From positions 1 to 64,000 of the forward strand of contig JAFAFA010000011.1 in the NCBI GenBank assembly GCA_023423695.1: a stretch of 64,000 nucleotides of DNA, read 5' to 3'. This stretch comes from Pseudomonadota bacterium. Lineage in GTDB: Bacteria; Pseudomonadota; Alphaproteobacteria; Azospirillales; Azospirillaceae. Positions 27,519 to 37,264 of this stretch are shown here, in pieces. The number at the start of each line of letters is the position of its first letter. Within the stretch, counting starts at the first letter, position 1. The translations under genes and the position numbers were made by a program. The notes beneath the pieces are model-generated. The model saw only the letters and a list, made by a program, of their open reading frames with translations. It ran no database searches and had not been told where the DNA came from.

Positions 27519-28150
27519 CGAGCGCGGACCGACCCTCCGCCCGCAATTGGCTGTTGGCACTTCGGACATGGATCGAAGGTTCCATTTCACCGCCTCCCCA
27601 ACCCTGGGGGCGGAGCGCGGCGGAGCGCTTGCTTCCCCCGCTGTGCGCGGCTGGCCCATCTCCGGGGTAATCCCACCGCTTTAAAATTGGTGTCCTCGAC
27701 AATCGAGATCCGAAAGATGCGTCGGGACTCCGGCAAATCGCCAACGAACGCCCAATAAAAAATACCCTTGCAGTGTGTTGGAAGAACAGTTCCGAAAGCG
27801 GGGTTGACCATCGCCGCGGTCTCCCACTACCGTCCAATGTGCAAATGCGAAAGAACAAACCCGCTCAATACCGAATAACGCTGTCGGAGAGAGTTGGTTT
27901 CTTCACGGGAAAATAATCGAGATCTGCGGAACTTTTGTTGGTGACGCCAGCAATCTTCGCGCCGGATCCGGTGTGACCGGTTCCTTGATTGAACATCCGG
28001 GCCACCGAAAGGGATGAACCCTCCACCGCACATGCCCATCGCCGCAGCCTCGGGGGAGGGGCCGGCGCCGAATCCCGGACAAGGGCCGCGACGCCGCCGG
28101 GATGACGCGGGACCGACGCTTCAGGGGACACCAACGGGGGTGAGAGCGTA
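27519..28150. other. 632-bp spacer before the exopolysaccharide locus
   Basis: I see no convincing gene here. Positions 27590-27655 are GC-rich and repeat-like, and 27690-27990 is markedly AT-richer than the surroundings and probably holds promoter and regulatory sites for the following locus. CGAAAGA (27848) followed by CCGCTCAA (27861) recurs upstream of the 909-aa gene at 45236/45251. Confidence 0.5.
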
Positions 28151-29518
28151 ATGCAAAATGGTTCCACCGGTCATTCTGCGGCGGCAGCACCGGCCCGGCG
28201 CAGCTTTGCGCGGGACGGCGTCGCCACCATTCTCGTCACCGCCGCCACGATGGGGCTGGGCCTGCTGACGGGCATCCTTGTCGCCCGCACACTGGGACCG
28301 GACGGCCGGGGGGCGCTGACTGCGGTGCTCACCACCGCGCAGCTGCTGGGCTGGCTGTTCGGCATGGGCTGCGGCAAGGCGGTGACCTATGCGCTGTCCC
28401 GCGACCCATCGGCCGGCGGGCGGCTGCTGACCACCTGGATGCTGATGCTGATGCCTGTGGCAGCGGCGGCGGTGCTGGCGGGCTACCTGCTTCTGCCGAC
28501 CCTGCTGGCGGCCCAGACGGCGGAGACGCTGGAGCTGGCCCGCCTCTATCTGCCGATGATCGCGCTGGCGCTTCTGTCGGAACTGGCGATGGGGCTGGTC
28601 CTCGGCGACCAGGATTTCCGCAGCTTCAACGCGCTGAACTTCCTCCAGCCGGCCGGGGTCGCCGTCTCCTACGCGGCGCTGTGGGCAATCGGCCTGTTCA
28701 CGGTCGAGACCGCGGTGATCGCCCAGGCGGCGATGAGCACGCTGGTGCTGGTCGCCGCCCTGCTGCTTCTGCTGCGGCGCCATGGCATCGGCCGGCCCGA
28801 CCTCGCGCTCGGCCGCAGCACCGCCTGGTATGCGCTGCGCACCCACGGCGACGTGGTGGGGGGCGTCATCACACAGCGGCTGGATCTGCTGATCATCCCG
28901 GCCATCCTACCGGCGGCGCAGGTCGGGCTCTATGCGCTGGCGACCAGCCTGTCCTGGCTGATCGTCAACCTGTCGAGCGCACTCGCCACCGTGGTGATGC
29001 CGGCGGCAACCCGGCGCGGCCGGTCGGGACGCGATCTGGTGCTGAACAGCCTGCAGGCGACCTTCGCCGTCGGCGGTGTACTGGGCGGCGGGCTGTTCCT
29101 GTTCGCCGACATCGCCATCGGACTGGTCTACGGCCCCTCCTTCGCCGACAGCGCCCTGCCGCTGCGGCTGCTGCTGCCGGGCGCGGTGCTCTATGCCGCG
29201 GCGTCGATCCTGCTGAACGGCCTCTATGCCGAGAACCGGCCCTTCACCGCCACGCTGGCCAACCTGCTGGGCATGGCGGTCACGGTGGGCGGCCTGCTGC
29301 TGTTCCTGCGCAGCGGCGGGATCCTGGCCGCGGCGGTCGTGTCCACCGTCGCCTATGCGCTGGTGTTCGTCGCCGCGGCGGCGCTCTACCGGCGGACCAC
29401 CGGGCTGCCCTGGCGGGCCTTCCTGCCCGACCCGGCGCTGCTCGCCTCGCTGCCGCGCCACCTGCTGAACAAGCCGCCGCCGGCCGCCGCCACTGCGGCC
29501 GGACATACCGGCGAATAG
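28151..29518 (+). CDS. Polysaccharide flippase, Wzx/MATE-like
   Basis: This 455-aa membrane protein has about 12-14 hydrophobic segments. The N-terminal pattern DGVATILVTAATMGLGLLTG ILVARTLGPDGRGALTAVL is characteristic of lipid-linked oligosaccharide flippases (polysaccharide biosynthesis protein family). It is expected to move undecaprenyl-linked repeat units across the inner membrane. It opens a run of nine or more same-strand genes for exopolysaccharide synthesis. GGGGG/GTGAGAG precedes the ATG. Confidence 0.85.
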   Translation: MQNGSTGHSAAAAPARRSFARDGVATILVTAATMGLGLLTGILVARTLGPDGRGALTAVLTTAQLLGWLFGMGCGKAVTYALSRDPSAGGRLLTTWMLMLMPVAAAAVLAGYLLLPTLLAAQTAETLELARLYLPMIALALLSELAMGLVLGDQDFRSFNALNFLQPAGVAVSYAALWAIGLFTVETAVIAQAAMSTLVLVAALLLLLRRHGIGRPDLALGRSTAWYALRTHGDVVGGVITQRLDLLIIPAILPAAQVGLYALATSLSWLIVNLSSALATVVMPAATRRGRSGRDLVLNSLQATFAVGGVLGGGLFLFADIAIGLVYGPSFADSALPLRLLLPGAVLYAAASILLNGLYAENRPFTATLANLLGMAVTVGGLLLFLRSGGILAAAVVSTVAYALVFVAAAALYRRTTGLPWRAFLPDPALLASLPRHLLNKPPPAAATAAGHTGE

Positions 29519-29540
29519 CCCGGCCGGCGAATAGCCCGGC
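29508..29540 (+). repeat. Tandem 16-bp duplication over the flippase stop codon
   Basis: CCGGCGAATAGCCCGG occurs twice with a 16-base period. The first copy contains the stop codon TAG of the flippase gene (29516-29518). It is probably a small slippage duplication. Confidence 0.7.
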
Positions 29541-29586
29541 GAAACGCCTGAACCCGGACATCACCCGGAATCTGAGGAAACCCACA

Positions 29587-31437
29587 ATGCGACTGTCGCT
29601 CTTGACGCCCGAATATCCGCCCGGCGAAAAGCTCGGCGGTATCGCCACCCACACCCACACGATGGCACGCGCGCTGACCCGGCTCGGCCATGCGGTGCAG
29701 GTGGTGACGCCGTGGAAGGCCGGGGGGCCGGCCGCCGGCACCGCGGTCGAGGACGGGGTGACGGTGCAGCGCGTCGATCCCGGCCCGCGGGTGCAGCCGA
29801 TGCTGGACCGCTTCCGCACCAACCGCCGACTGGCGGAGGCCGTGCGCTCCTTCAATCCCGACGTGGTCCATGCGGCGGAGTTCGATGCCGATGCCTGGTG
29901 GCTCACCCGCTTCAGCACCATCCCGGTGGTGACGCGGCTGGCCACCCCGACCGGCTTGGTGGTGGACACCAACACCGGCAGCTGGGGTCCGCACACCCAC
30001 CTGCTGAACGCGCTGGAGCGCGACCAGACCAAGCGCAGCGCCGCGATCTACGCCTCCACCCGCGCCATCGCCCGCCGGGTCGCCGATTATTGGCACATCG
30101 CGCCGGAGCTGATCCAGGTCATCCCCAACAGCATCGACCTCGCCGCGGTGAAGGCCGCCGGGGCCGGCCAGCCGCCCATTCCCCTGCCCCAGCGCTTCAT
30201 CGCCTTCTTCGGCCGCCTGGAAGGGCGCAAGGGCATCGCCGCCCTCGGCCGCGCCATCCCGGCCGTGCTGGACGCCAACCCCGACCTGCATCTGGTGATG
30301 GTCGGCGGCGAGGACCCGGCGAGCGCCGCCGTCATCGACCAGTTCCGCCGCGACGTCGCTCCGATCGCCGACCGCGTGCTCTTCACCGGCGCCCTGCCAC
30401 GCGAAGCCGCGTTGGCCGTGGTGGCGCGGGCGGAACTGGCCGTCGTGCCGTCGCTGTGGGAGAGCTTCGGCTTCGTGGTGGTGGAGGCGATGGCGCTGGG
30501 CGTGCCGGTGGTGGCCAGCGACTGCGGCGGCTTTCCCGAGATCATCGAGAACGGCCGCTCCGGCTGGCTGGTCCCGCCGGGCGAAGCGGCCCCGCTGCGC
30601 GACATGCTGATCGCCCGGCTGGCCGATCCGGACGGACTGAAGGCGGCGGCATCCGCCGGGCTTGAGCGCGCCAAGACCTTCGACGTCGACACGGTGGCCG
30701 CGCAGGTCGCCAGCCTGCTGGAGCATGCCAAGGCCGAGCGCACGCAGGCCGCCAACTCCGGCATCTACAACAACGGCTACCGCCGCCATTTCCGCCCCGA
30801 CCACCCGACCACCCCCTTCTACCGCATCTATGACGAGAAGCGGCGCGCGGTGGCGGCGGAGCTGGAGCGGGCGCCGCGGATGCGCATCCTCGACGTCGGC
30901 GGCGGTTACGGCCGCATCACCGGCCCCTTCGCCGAGCGCCACGACGTGACCCTGGTCGACATCTCGCATGAGATGCTGGCCGAGGCGAAGGAGCGCTTCC
31001 CCGCCCTGGCGGTGCAGCAGGCCGACGCCCGCAAGCTGCCCTTCCCGGACGACAGCTTCGACCTCGTCATCGCCATGGATCTGCTCTGCCATCTGCCCGA
31101 TCTGGAGGCCGGCGTGCGCGAGCTGAAGCGGGTGGTCAAGCCCGGCGGGCGGATCGCCTGCGACACCACCAATGCGAACCCGCTGTGGGTGATCGCCTAT
31201 CCCCGCTACTACCGTTGGCGGCCGGACCGGCTGCTGGCGACCATGCGCTGCCACGGCGTCCTGCCGGAATGGAAGGCGCTGGTCCGCCACCACTGGGCGC
31301 CGGAGATGCGCAAAGCCATCGCCGCGACCGGCCTCACCCTGCAGAAGACCGACCATTTCGGACCGCCGGGGGTGGCGAAATGGCATTTGTGGTGGTGCCA
31401 GCGCGGCGGCAATGGCCCGGAGGGCCGCGCATCGTGA
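29587..31437 (+). CDS. Fused GT4 glycosyltransferase and SAM-dependent methyltransferase
   Basis: The 616-aa protein joins two enzymes. Residues 1-390 form a GT-B glycosyltransferase of family 4 (TPEYPPGEKLGGIATHTHTM, FFGRLEGRKGI, the sugar-nucleotide motif PSLWESFGFVVVEAMALGVPVVASDCGG). From about residue 432 there is a class I methyltransferase: SAM motif I LDVGGGYGR, the acidic VDIS, post-motif LPFPDDSFDLVIAMDLLCHL and VVKPGGRIACDT. It may add a sugar and methylate it or the chain. GAGGA precedes the ATG. The next gene starts inside its stop codon. Confidence 0.87.
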   Translation: MRLSLLTPEYPPGEKLGGIATHTHTMARALTRLGHAVQVVTPWKAGGPAAGTAVEDGVTVQRVDPGPRVQPMLDRFRTNRRLAEAVRSFNPDVVHAAEFDADAWWLTRFSTIPVVTRLATPTGLVVDTNTGSWGPHTHLLNALERDQTKRSAAIYASTRAIARRVADYWHIAPELIQVIPNSIDLAAVKAAGAGQPPIPLPQRFIAFFGRLEGRKGIAALGRAIPAVLDANPDLHLVMVGGEDPASAAVIDQFRRDVAPIADRVLFTGALPREAALAVVARAELAVVPSLWESFGFVVVEAMALGVPVVASDCGGFPEIIENGRSGWLVPPGEAAPLRDMLIARLADPDGLKAAASAGLERAKTFDVDTVAAQVASLLEHAKAERTQAANSGIYNNGYRRHFRPDHPTTPFYRIYDEKRRAVAAELERAPRMRILDVGGGYGRITGPFAERHDVTLVDISHEMLAEAKERFPALAVQQADARKLPFPDDSFDLVIAMDLLCHLPDLEAGVRELKRVVKPGGRIACDTTNANPLWVIAYPRYYRWRPDRLLATMRCHGVLPEWKALVRHHWAPEMRKAIAATGLTLQKTDHFGPPGVAKWHLWWCQRGGNGPEGRAS

Positions 31438-33626
31438 CGAAACCGCCCCTGCTCCTCTTCCTCGCCCATGGCGGCGACCCGCACCGCGTCGCCATCGCGC
31501 CGGTGCTGGCCGCCGCGGCGGAACGCGCCGGCTGGGCCTTCGACCTCTACTATGACGGCCGCCGCAGCGGCCGGCATTTCGGCGGCTGGGAGGACGGCAA
31601 CCGCACCGAGGCGACCGGCACCGGCAGCCTGATGGCCGGCGGCCGGCACCTGGACCACGCGCTGTGGCTGACCACCCGCTATCGCGTCGTGGCGCTGGGC
31701 GATCCCGCCTCGCCGCTGTGGCCGGTGGTGGAGGCTGGCGGCGACTGCGCCCTGCGCAGCACCGACCCGGCCGCCCTCTACGAGGCCGCCTTCCAACTGC
31801 TGGAGCAGCCGCTGCCCGACGAGGTCGCGGTGCTGGACATGGCGCCGCAGACCCCGCTCGGCATCGTCGCCGCCCCCTTCCTCTACCCGCGCCTGCTGGC
31901 CGAACCGCGCCTGGGCATCGACGTCAGCGCCGACGCGGGCCTGCGCGAGCGGCTGGAAGCCTTGGGCGCCCGGCGCTTCGTCGGACTCTGCGTCGATCCG
32001 GTGCGCGCCCGCCACTTCCCCGGCGGCCTCGACGCCGTGGAGGGCAAGGTGGCCGGTGAAAGCTATGCCAGCTTCAGCGCCGGCCTCGCCCACCGCCATG
32101 CGGATTGGGGACGCGGCACCCTGCTGGGCGACCCGGACCTGATCGCGGCGCAGCTGCCGATGGCGGCGGCCAAGCGCCTGCTGCCGCTCTACGGCCGGCC
32201 GCAGACCGATGTGATCGCCCGTGCCGCCGACCTGATCCGCGCCGGGGCCGACCCGGTCTATGGCCGGCAGTTCGACGACCACGACTTTTTCGCGCTTGGC
32301 AGGCTCGGCCGCGGCCTGCAGATCGTCGATCCCGACCCGCCCTTCGCCAGCGCCGCCGCGGTGCCGCTGCGCATCCCGGAGCCGCCGCGGCCCTTCACCG
32401 ATTACGAGCCCGACGACGCCACGTTGCGCCGCTGGGCGGATGAGGGGCGGGTGCTGACCACGCTGGTGCTGTGGTCGGGCATGATCCGCGAGTTGCACTG
32501 CATTCCGCGCATCCTCGATCTGGTGGCGGCGACCGGCCTGCGCTGCGGCCTCGTGGTCACGGTCGACAGCCTGACCCAGTCCAGCCCCGCCGACCTCGCC
32601 CTGCTCGGTGTGCCGGAGGAGCGCGGCGGCGTGCTGGGCCGGGTGGAGCTTCTGCTGGGCAGCACCGGCCGCGGCGTCTGCGCCGAAGGCGAGATGCAGG
32701 CCGGCGAACTGGGCCGCCTGCTGGCCGGCGCGCGGGCGGAGATGGCGACCATGCTGCCGCCCGGCCTGATGCCGCGGGGCTGGTGGCCGCTGGTCGACTC
32801 CCCCCTGGGGCCCGGCAGCACGCCGCGCCTGCATTGGGAGGAGGGCCGCCCGGTCCTGCGCATCTCCCCCCGCCCGCGCCCGTCGGAAACGCCGGCCGCC
32901 AGCGCCGAATCCGCCGAGAGCGGAACCGCGCCGCGCACCGCGCCCAACACCCCACGGACCGCCGCTCCGGCGATGGACGCCCGGCGCATGATCGGCAACG
33001 CGCTGCGCCGCTACCGGCTCGACCGCTTCTACGAAGCGTGGCGACCCTATGACGACGCCCGTCCCGGCCCGGTCCGGGCCGACATCGCCGCCGCCGTGCG
33101 GTCCGCCGGCTTCGAGTACATGTGGACCAAGGCCGGTTTCGGCAGCGCCGCGCCGGCCCTGGTGGACGGCGACTTCGTCGCCCTGCCCTTCACCGCCGGC
33201 GACTGGGACGGCTGGTCGCCCTTCTACACCATCCGCAACACCGCGCAGGTCCGCTCGGCCGAGCGCCGGCTGACCCGCGGCGGCAGGCCGGGATGGCTGG
33301 CCTCCAACATCGATTCCATCCTGTGGATGCTGCCCGGCGAGGTTCTGGAGAAGGGCCGCGCTCTGTTCCAGGTCGCCCAGCTCGTCGCCGGGGGCGGCGG
33401 AACGGGCAAGCTGGTCAACGTCACGCCAAACACCGTCGCCCGCTACGCCCGCATGCTGGCGGAGGCGAAGACGGGAGTGCAGGCCGCCGGACATCCCGGA
33501 CAGGTACCGCCGCCGGTCCAGCCGTCCGGCACGTCCGGAGCCGCGCACGACATCGCCGCCGCCAACGCTGCCGCCTCCAACACCGCCGGCTCCAAAGCCG
33601 CAAAGGACCCGGCCGAGGTCGGCTGA
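31434..33626 (+). CDS. Large exopolysaccharide-locus protein of unknown function
   Basis: I do not recognise this 730-aa protein. It starts with GTG overlapping the previous stop (GTGA), so it is translationally coupled to the glycosyltransferase/methyltransferase. There is no signal peptide. The first 160 residues look like a Rossmann-type alpha/beta region (PPLLLFLAHGGDPHRVAIAPVLAAAAERAG). A middle part (about 320-480) has LWSGMIRELHCIPRILDLVAATG. An Ala/Pro/Thr linker lies near 480-520, and the C-terminal part (520-675) contains EYMWTKAGFG and FTAGDWDGWSPFYTIRNTAQ. The last 55 residues are Ala/Pro-rich. By context it may modify or assemble the polysaccharide; this is inference only. Confidence 0.75.
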   Translation: MTKPPLLLFLAHGGDPHRVAIAPVLAAAAERAGWAFDLYYDGRRSGRHFGGWEDGNRTEATGTGSLMAGGRHLDHALWLTTRYRVVALGDPASPLWPVVEAGGDCALRSTDPAALYEAAFQLLEQPLPDEVAVLDMAPQTPLGIVAAPFLYPRLLAEPRLGIDVSADAGLRERLEALGARRFVGLCVDPVRARHFPGGLDAVEGKVAGESYASFSAGLAHRHADWGRGTLLGDPDLIAAQLPMAAAKRLLPLYGRPQTDVIARAADLIRAGADPVYGRQFDDHDFFALGRLGRGLQIVDPDPPFASAAAVPLRIPEPPRPFTDYEPDDATLRRWADEGRVLTTLVLWSGMIRELHCIPRILDLVAATGLRCGLVVTVDSLTQSSPADLALLGVPEERGGVLGRVELLLGSTGRGVCAEGEMQAGELGRLLAGARAEMATMLPPGLMPRGWWPLVDSPLGPGSTPRLHWEEGRPVLRISPRPRPSETPAASAESAESGTAPRTAPNTPRTAAPAMDARRMIGNALRRYRLDRFYEAWRPYDDARPGPVRADIAAAVRSAGFEYMWTKAGFGSAAPALVDGDFVALPFTAGDWDGWSPFYTIRNTAQVRSAERRLTRGGRPGWLASNIDSILWMLPGEVLEKGRALFQVAQLVAGGGGTGKLVNVTPNTVARYARMLAEAKTGVQAAGHPGQVPPPVQPSGTSGAAHDIAAANAAASNTAGSKAAKDPAEVG

Positions 33627-33692
33627 ACCGCCGCCCATCCCACCCACCGGCCTTTTCCGCGCACAGTCAGTCGAGATAGAGGAGTTCAGCCC

Positions 33693-36017
33693 ATGGAAGC
33701 ACCGGAACACCGCCTGCCGCCCGGCGCGGCCGGCTTCGCCTCCGGTCTGGTCGCACCGCCGGTCGGTACGGGTGCCGACAAGGTCGACGTCAAGCGGCTG
33801 GCTCAGACACTTTGGCGCCAGAAATGGCTGATCCTCGGCATCACCGGGGTCCTGTGGCTGCCGGCGGTGCTTCTGATCAATTCCATGACGCCGCTCTACA
33901 GCGCCTCCACCGTGGTGGTGATCGACCCGCATCCGAACCGGGTCATCAACATCCCCTCGGTGTCGGAGCCGATGGGCATCTATCAGGACACCGTCAACAC
34001 CGAGGTCGAGATCCTGCGCTCCCGCGATCTCGCCCGCCGGGTGGTGGAGGCGCTGAACCTGGGGCAGGAGCCGGAATATGCGGAGACCGCCGACAAGCCC
34101 GGCCCGCTCACCCCGCTGCTGGAGGATGGCCGCGCCCTGCTGACCGACCTGGCCGGCGCCCTGCCGGAGCCGCTGTCCGCCATGCTGACGCCGCCGCCCC
34201 GTCCCGCCGCCCCCACCGGCGACGCGGCCGAGGTGGAAAGCGCCCGGCTGATCGACTCCTTCCAGAAGAACCTGCGCATCAGCCCCGGCGTGCAGTCGCG
34301 CGCGATCCGCATCACGGTGGAGGCAAAGGATCCGCAACTGGCCGCCCGCGCCGCCAACGCGGTCGCCGACGCCTATATCGCCATCCAGGTGGAGGCCAAG
34401 CGCAACGCCACCCAGCGCGCCAGCGAATGGCTGCAGAGCCGGCTGGACGAGCTGCGCCAGGACATGACCGCCACCGGCCGCGCCGCGGTCGAGGCGATGC
34501 GCTCGGAAACCGGTATGGTCAAGGGCCGCGATGCCCCTCTGGTGAACGAGGAGATGTCCGCCCTCAACGCCCAGCTGGCGGAGGCGCGGACCGCCCACGC
34601 CAACGCCCAGGCCCGGCTGCGCCAGTTGCAGGCCGTTCGTCCCGGCAACCCGGAATCGCTGGTCGGCGCCGACATCGGCGGCGATCCGCTGATAACCGGC
34701 CTGCGCCAGCGTCAGGCGGCGCTCAGCGCCCAGCTGGCCGAGCTGCGCGCGCAATACGGCGACCGCCACCCGGCGCTGACCCGTCCGGCCGCCGAACTGC
34801 GCGAGCTGAACGCGTCGATCGCCACCGAGGTCGACCGCGTGGTCCGCGGCCTGCGTGGCGAGGTGGAGCAGCAGGTCGCCAAGATCCAGGACCTGAGCCG
34901 CCGGCTTGAGGGTCTGCGCACCGAATCCTTCGACACCCTCCAGGCCGACGTCCGTCTGCGCGAGCTGCAGCGGCAGGCCGATGCCTCCGACGACAACTAC
35001 CGCCGCGCCGTCACCCGCCTGAAGGAGACGCAGGTGCTCCAGGCGCTGGAGATGACGCCGGACGTGCGCATCGTGTCGTCCGCCGCCGTGCCCACCGGTC
35101 CGGTCGGGCCGGGCAAGGCGGTGCTGGCAGGGTTGGCCGCGGTCGTCTGCGGCGCCATCGCCACCGGCATCGCGCTGGTGCGCACCATGGGCCAGCGCGG
35201 CGTCTACAGTTCCCATCAGGTGGAGGCTCTGCTGGGCCTGCCGGCGGTCGGCATCGTGCCGCTGCTGGGCCGGACCAAGCGGGGGCGCGGGGGCGAGGCC
35301 GTCCGCGACCCCTATGCGGAGACCGGCGGCGGCGATTTCGCCGAAGCGGTCTGGCGGCTGTGCGCCCGGCTGCGGCTGGTCCGCACCGGTGCCGAGACCG
35401 CCACCGCCAAGGGCGGCGAGGTCATCATGCTGACCTCTTCCGTCGCGGGCGAGGGCAAGACGACGATGGCGGTGGCGCTGTCCGCCTTCCTGGCCGATGC
35501 CGGCCGCCGCGTGGTGGTGGTCGATTGCGACACCCGCCGGCCCACCGTCCACCGCCTGCTGGGCGATGGCCGCCCGCCCAAGGGCCTGACCGACCTGCTG
35601 GACGGCGACGCCACGCTGGATCAGGTGGTGCACCAGGACGAGCGCCGCCGGGTGGCGGTGATCGCCGCCGGGCGGCCGGTGGACCGGCCGCAGACCCTCC
35701 TCGGTTCCCAGGCGATGCTGTCGCTGCTGGTGGAACTGTCCGAACGTTACGACGTGATCGTGCTCGACACGCCGCCGGTGCTGTCGGTGTCCGACGCACT
35801 GATCCTGGCGCCGCTGGCCGACCGCATCCTCTACGTCGTGCGCTGGGCGCGCACCGCCTCCAGCCTCGCCGGCGCCGGCATCAAGCAGGTGCGGCAGGTC
35901 GGCGGACGGGTCAGCGGAGCGGTGCTGTCGATGGTCAACGCCCGCGAACACGCGAACCTCGAATATGGCGCCCGCCCACCCAGCGGCCGCTCCTACCGCC
36001 TGCGCCGCATCGCCTGA
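33693..36017 (+). CDS. Polysaccharide co-polymerase with BY-kinase domain (Wzc/ExoP-like)
   Basis: This 774-aa inner-membrane protein controls chain length and export of polysaccharide. A Wzz domain with a first membrane helix (about residues 43-62) is followed by a long periplasmic coiled coil with GNVR-like features. A second helix lies at about 470-490, then a cytoplasmic tyrosine-kinase domain with Walker A AGEGKTT (about 585-592), A' VVVDCDTRRPTVH and Walker B DVIVLDTPPVL. Only two tyrosines occur near the C-terminus (EYGARPP and RSYRLRR), fewer than in typical Wzc. GAGGAG precedes the ATG. Confidence 0.9.
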   Translation: MEAPEHRLPPGAAGFASGLVAPPVGTGADKVDVKRLAQTLWRQKWLILGITGVLWLPAVLLINSMTPLYSASTVVVIDPHPNRVINIPSVSEPMGIYQDTVNTEVEILRSRDLARRVVEALNLGQEPEYAETADKPGPLTPLLEDGRALLTDLAGALPEPLSAMLTPPPRPAAPTGDAAEVESARLIDSFQKNLRISPGVQSRAIRITVEAKDPQLAARAANAVADAYIAIQVEAKRNATQRASEWLQSRLDELRQDMTATGRAAVEAMRSETGMVKGRDAPLVNEEMSALNAQLAEARTAHANAQARLRQLQAVRPGNPESLVGADIGGDPLITGLRQRQAALSAQLAELRAQYGDRHPALTRPAAELRELNASIATEVDRVVRGLRGEVEQQVAKIQDLSRRLEGLRTESFDTLQADVRLRELQRQADASDDNYRRAVTRLKETQVLQALEMTPDVRIVSSAAVPTGPVGPGKAVLAGLAAVVCGAIATGIALVRTMGQRGVYSSHQVEALLGLPAVGIVPLLGRTKRGRGGEAVRDPYAETGGGDFAEAVWRLCARLRLVRTGAETATAKGGEVIMLTSSVAGEGKTTMAVALSAFLADAGRRVVVVDCDTRRPTVHRLLGDGRPPKGLTDLLDGDATLDQVVHQDERRRVAVIAAGRPVDRPQTLLGSQAMLSLLVELSERYDVIVLDTPPVLSVSDALILAPLADRILYVVRWARTASSLAGAGIKQVRQVGGRVSGAVLSMVNAREHANLEYGARPPSGRSYRLRRIA

Positions 36018-36106
36018 GCGGGCGCTTCCCTGCCCGTCCCCAATCCATGTGACCAGCCCGTGCGACCGGTCCATGCGAAGGCCTGCCCCTTGCCGGAGAA
36101 CCCACC

Positions 36107-37264
36107 ATGAAAGTCGCGATCGTCCATTACTGGCTCGTCGGGATGCGCGGGGGTGAGAAGGTTATCGAAGCCCTGTGCGAGCTGTACCCGGAGGCCGACG
36201 TCTTCACCCACGTCTATCGGCCGGAGCGCATCTCTCCCGTCATCCGCGGCCACCGGGTCACCACCACCTTCATCGACCGGCTGCCGATGGCCCACCGGAT
36301 GTACCAGAAATACCTGCCGCTGATGCCGCTGGCTCTGGAACAGCTCGACCTCAGTGCCTACGATCTGGTGATCAGCAGCGAATCCGGCCCGGCCAAGGGC
36401 GTGCTGACGCGGCCCGACGCGCTGCATGTCTGCTACTGCCACACGCCGATGCGGTATGTGTGGAGCGGCTATCACGACTATCTGTCGTCTGCCGGCCCGG
36501 TCATCCGGCCGCTGATGCCCTACGCCATCCACCGGCTGCGGCAATGGGATCTGGCGACCGCCGCGCGGGTCGACCGCTTCATCGCCAATTCCGAGACTGT
36601 GGCCCAGCGCATCTGGCGGGTCTACCGGCGGGATTCCACCGTCATCAATCCGCCGGTGGAGACCCGCCGCTTCGCCACCGCCCAGCCGCCCGGCGACCAT
36701 TACCTGTTCGTCAGCCAACTGGTCTCCTACAAGCGCGCCGACGTGGCGATCGAGGCCTTCAACCGCATGGGCCGCAAGCTGGTCGTCGTCGGCGAGGGCG
36801 AGGAGTTCCGCCGGCTGAAGCAGATGGCCGGGCCGACGGTGGAACTGCTCGGCCACTGTTCCGCCGAGGAGTTGGACCGGCAATATGCCGCCTGCCGCGC
36901 CCTGGTCTTCACCGCCAACGAGGATTTCGGCATCGTGCCGGTGGAGGCGATGGCCGCCGGCCGGCCGGTGATCGCCCTGAACCGCGGCGGCGCCACCGAA
37001 ACGGTGAAGGACGGCCTGTCCGGCCTGTTCTTCGACCAGCAGACGCCCGAAGCGCTGATCGAGGCGGTGGAGCGGTTCGAGGCGCAGGAACGCCGCTTCA
37101 ACCCGGCCGTCATCCAGGCCTATGCCTCCCGCTTCGACCGGACCGTGTTCAAGACGCGGCTGCGCGAGACCATCGACAGCTGGATGAACGGCGAGGAACC
37201 GTCCCTGGCCCCGGCACGGGCCGCCCTCCACGGCGCCCGCGGGCGGGAGCTGGCCCCGGCATGA
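36107..37264 (+). CDS. Glycosyltransferase family 4
   Basis: The 385-aa GT-B enzyme has the N-terminal GGEKV motif (HYWLVGMRGGEKVIEALCELYP), the CYCHTPMRYVW segment typical of mannosyltransferases of the WbaZ type and a C-terminal donor-binding region EDFGIVPVEAMAAGRPVIALNRGG. Mannose specificity is a guess from this resemblance. It is expected on the cytoplasmic face, adding a sugar to a lipid-linked repeat unit. Its stop overlaps the next start. Confidence 0.87.
   Translation: MKVAIVHYWLVGMRGGEKVIEALCELYPEADVFTHVYRPERISPVIRGHRVTTTFIDRLPMAHRMYQKYLPLMPLALEQLDLSAYDLVISSESGPAKGVLTRPDALHVCYCHTPMRYVWSGYHDYLSSAGPVIRPLMPYAIHRLRQWDLATAARVDRFIANSETVAQRIWRVYRRDSTVINPPVETRRFATAQPPGDHYLFVSQLVSYKRADVAIEAFNRMGRKLVVVGEGEEFRRLKQMAGPTVELLGHCSAEELDRQYAACRALVFTANEDFGIVPVEAMAAGRPVIALNRGGATETVKDGLSGLFFDQQTPEALIEAVERFEAQERRFNPAVIQAYASRFDRTVFKTRLRETIDSWMNGEEPSLAPARAALHGARGRELAPA

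Noticed and set aside
27595..27655. GC-rich stretch after fruR as another copy of the palindromic repeat
   Set aside because: It has CCCTGGGGGCGGAGCG-like sequence but lacks the matched outer arms, so it is not counted as a family member.
31209..36074. A 1.6-kaa open frame on the minus strand across the polysaccharide genes
   Set aside because: It is a typical high-GC antisense shadow, rich in Arg/Gly/His/Ala, with no recognisable motif, and it overlaps several clearly coding genes on the plus strand.
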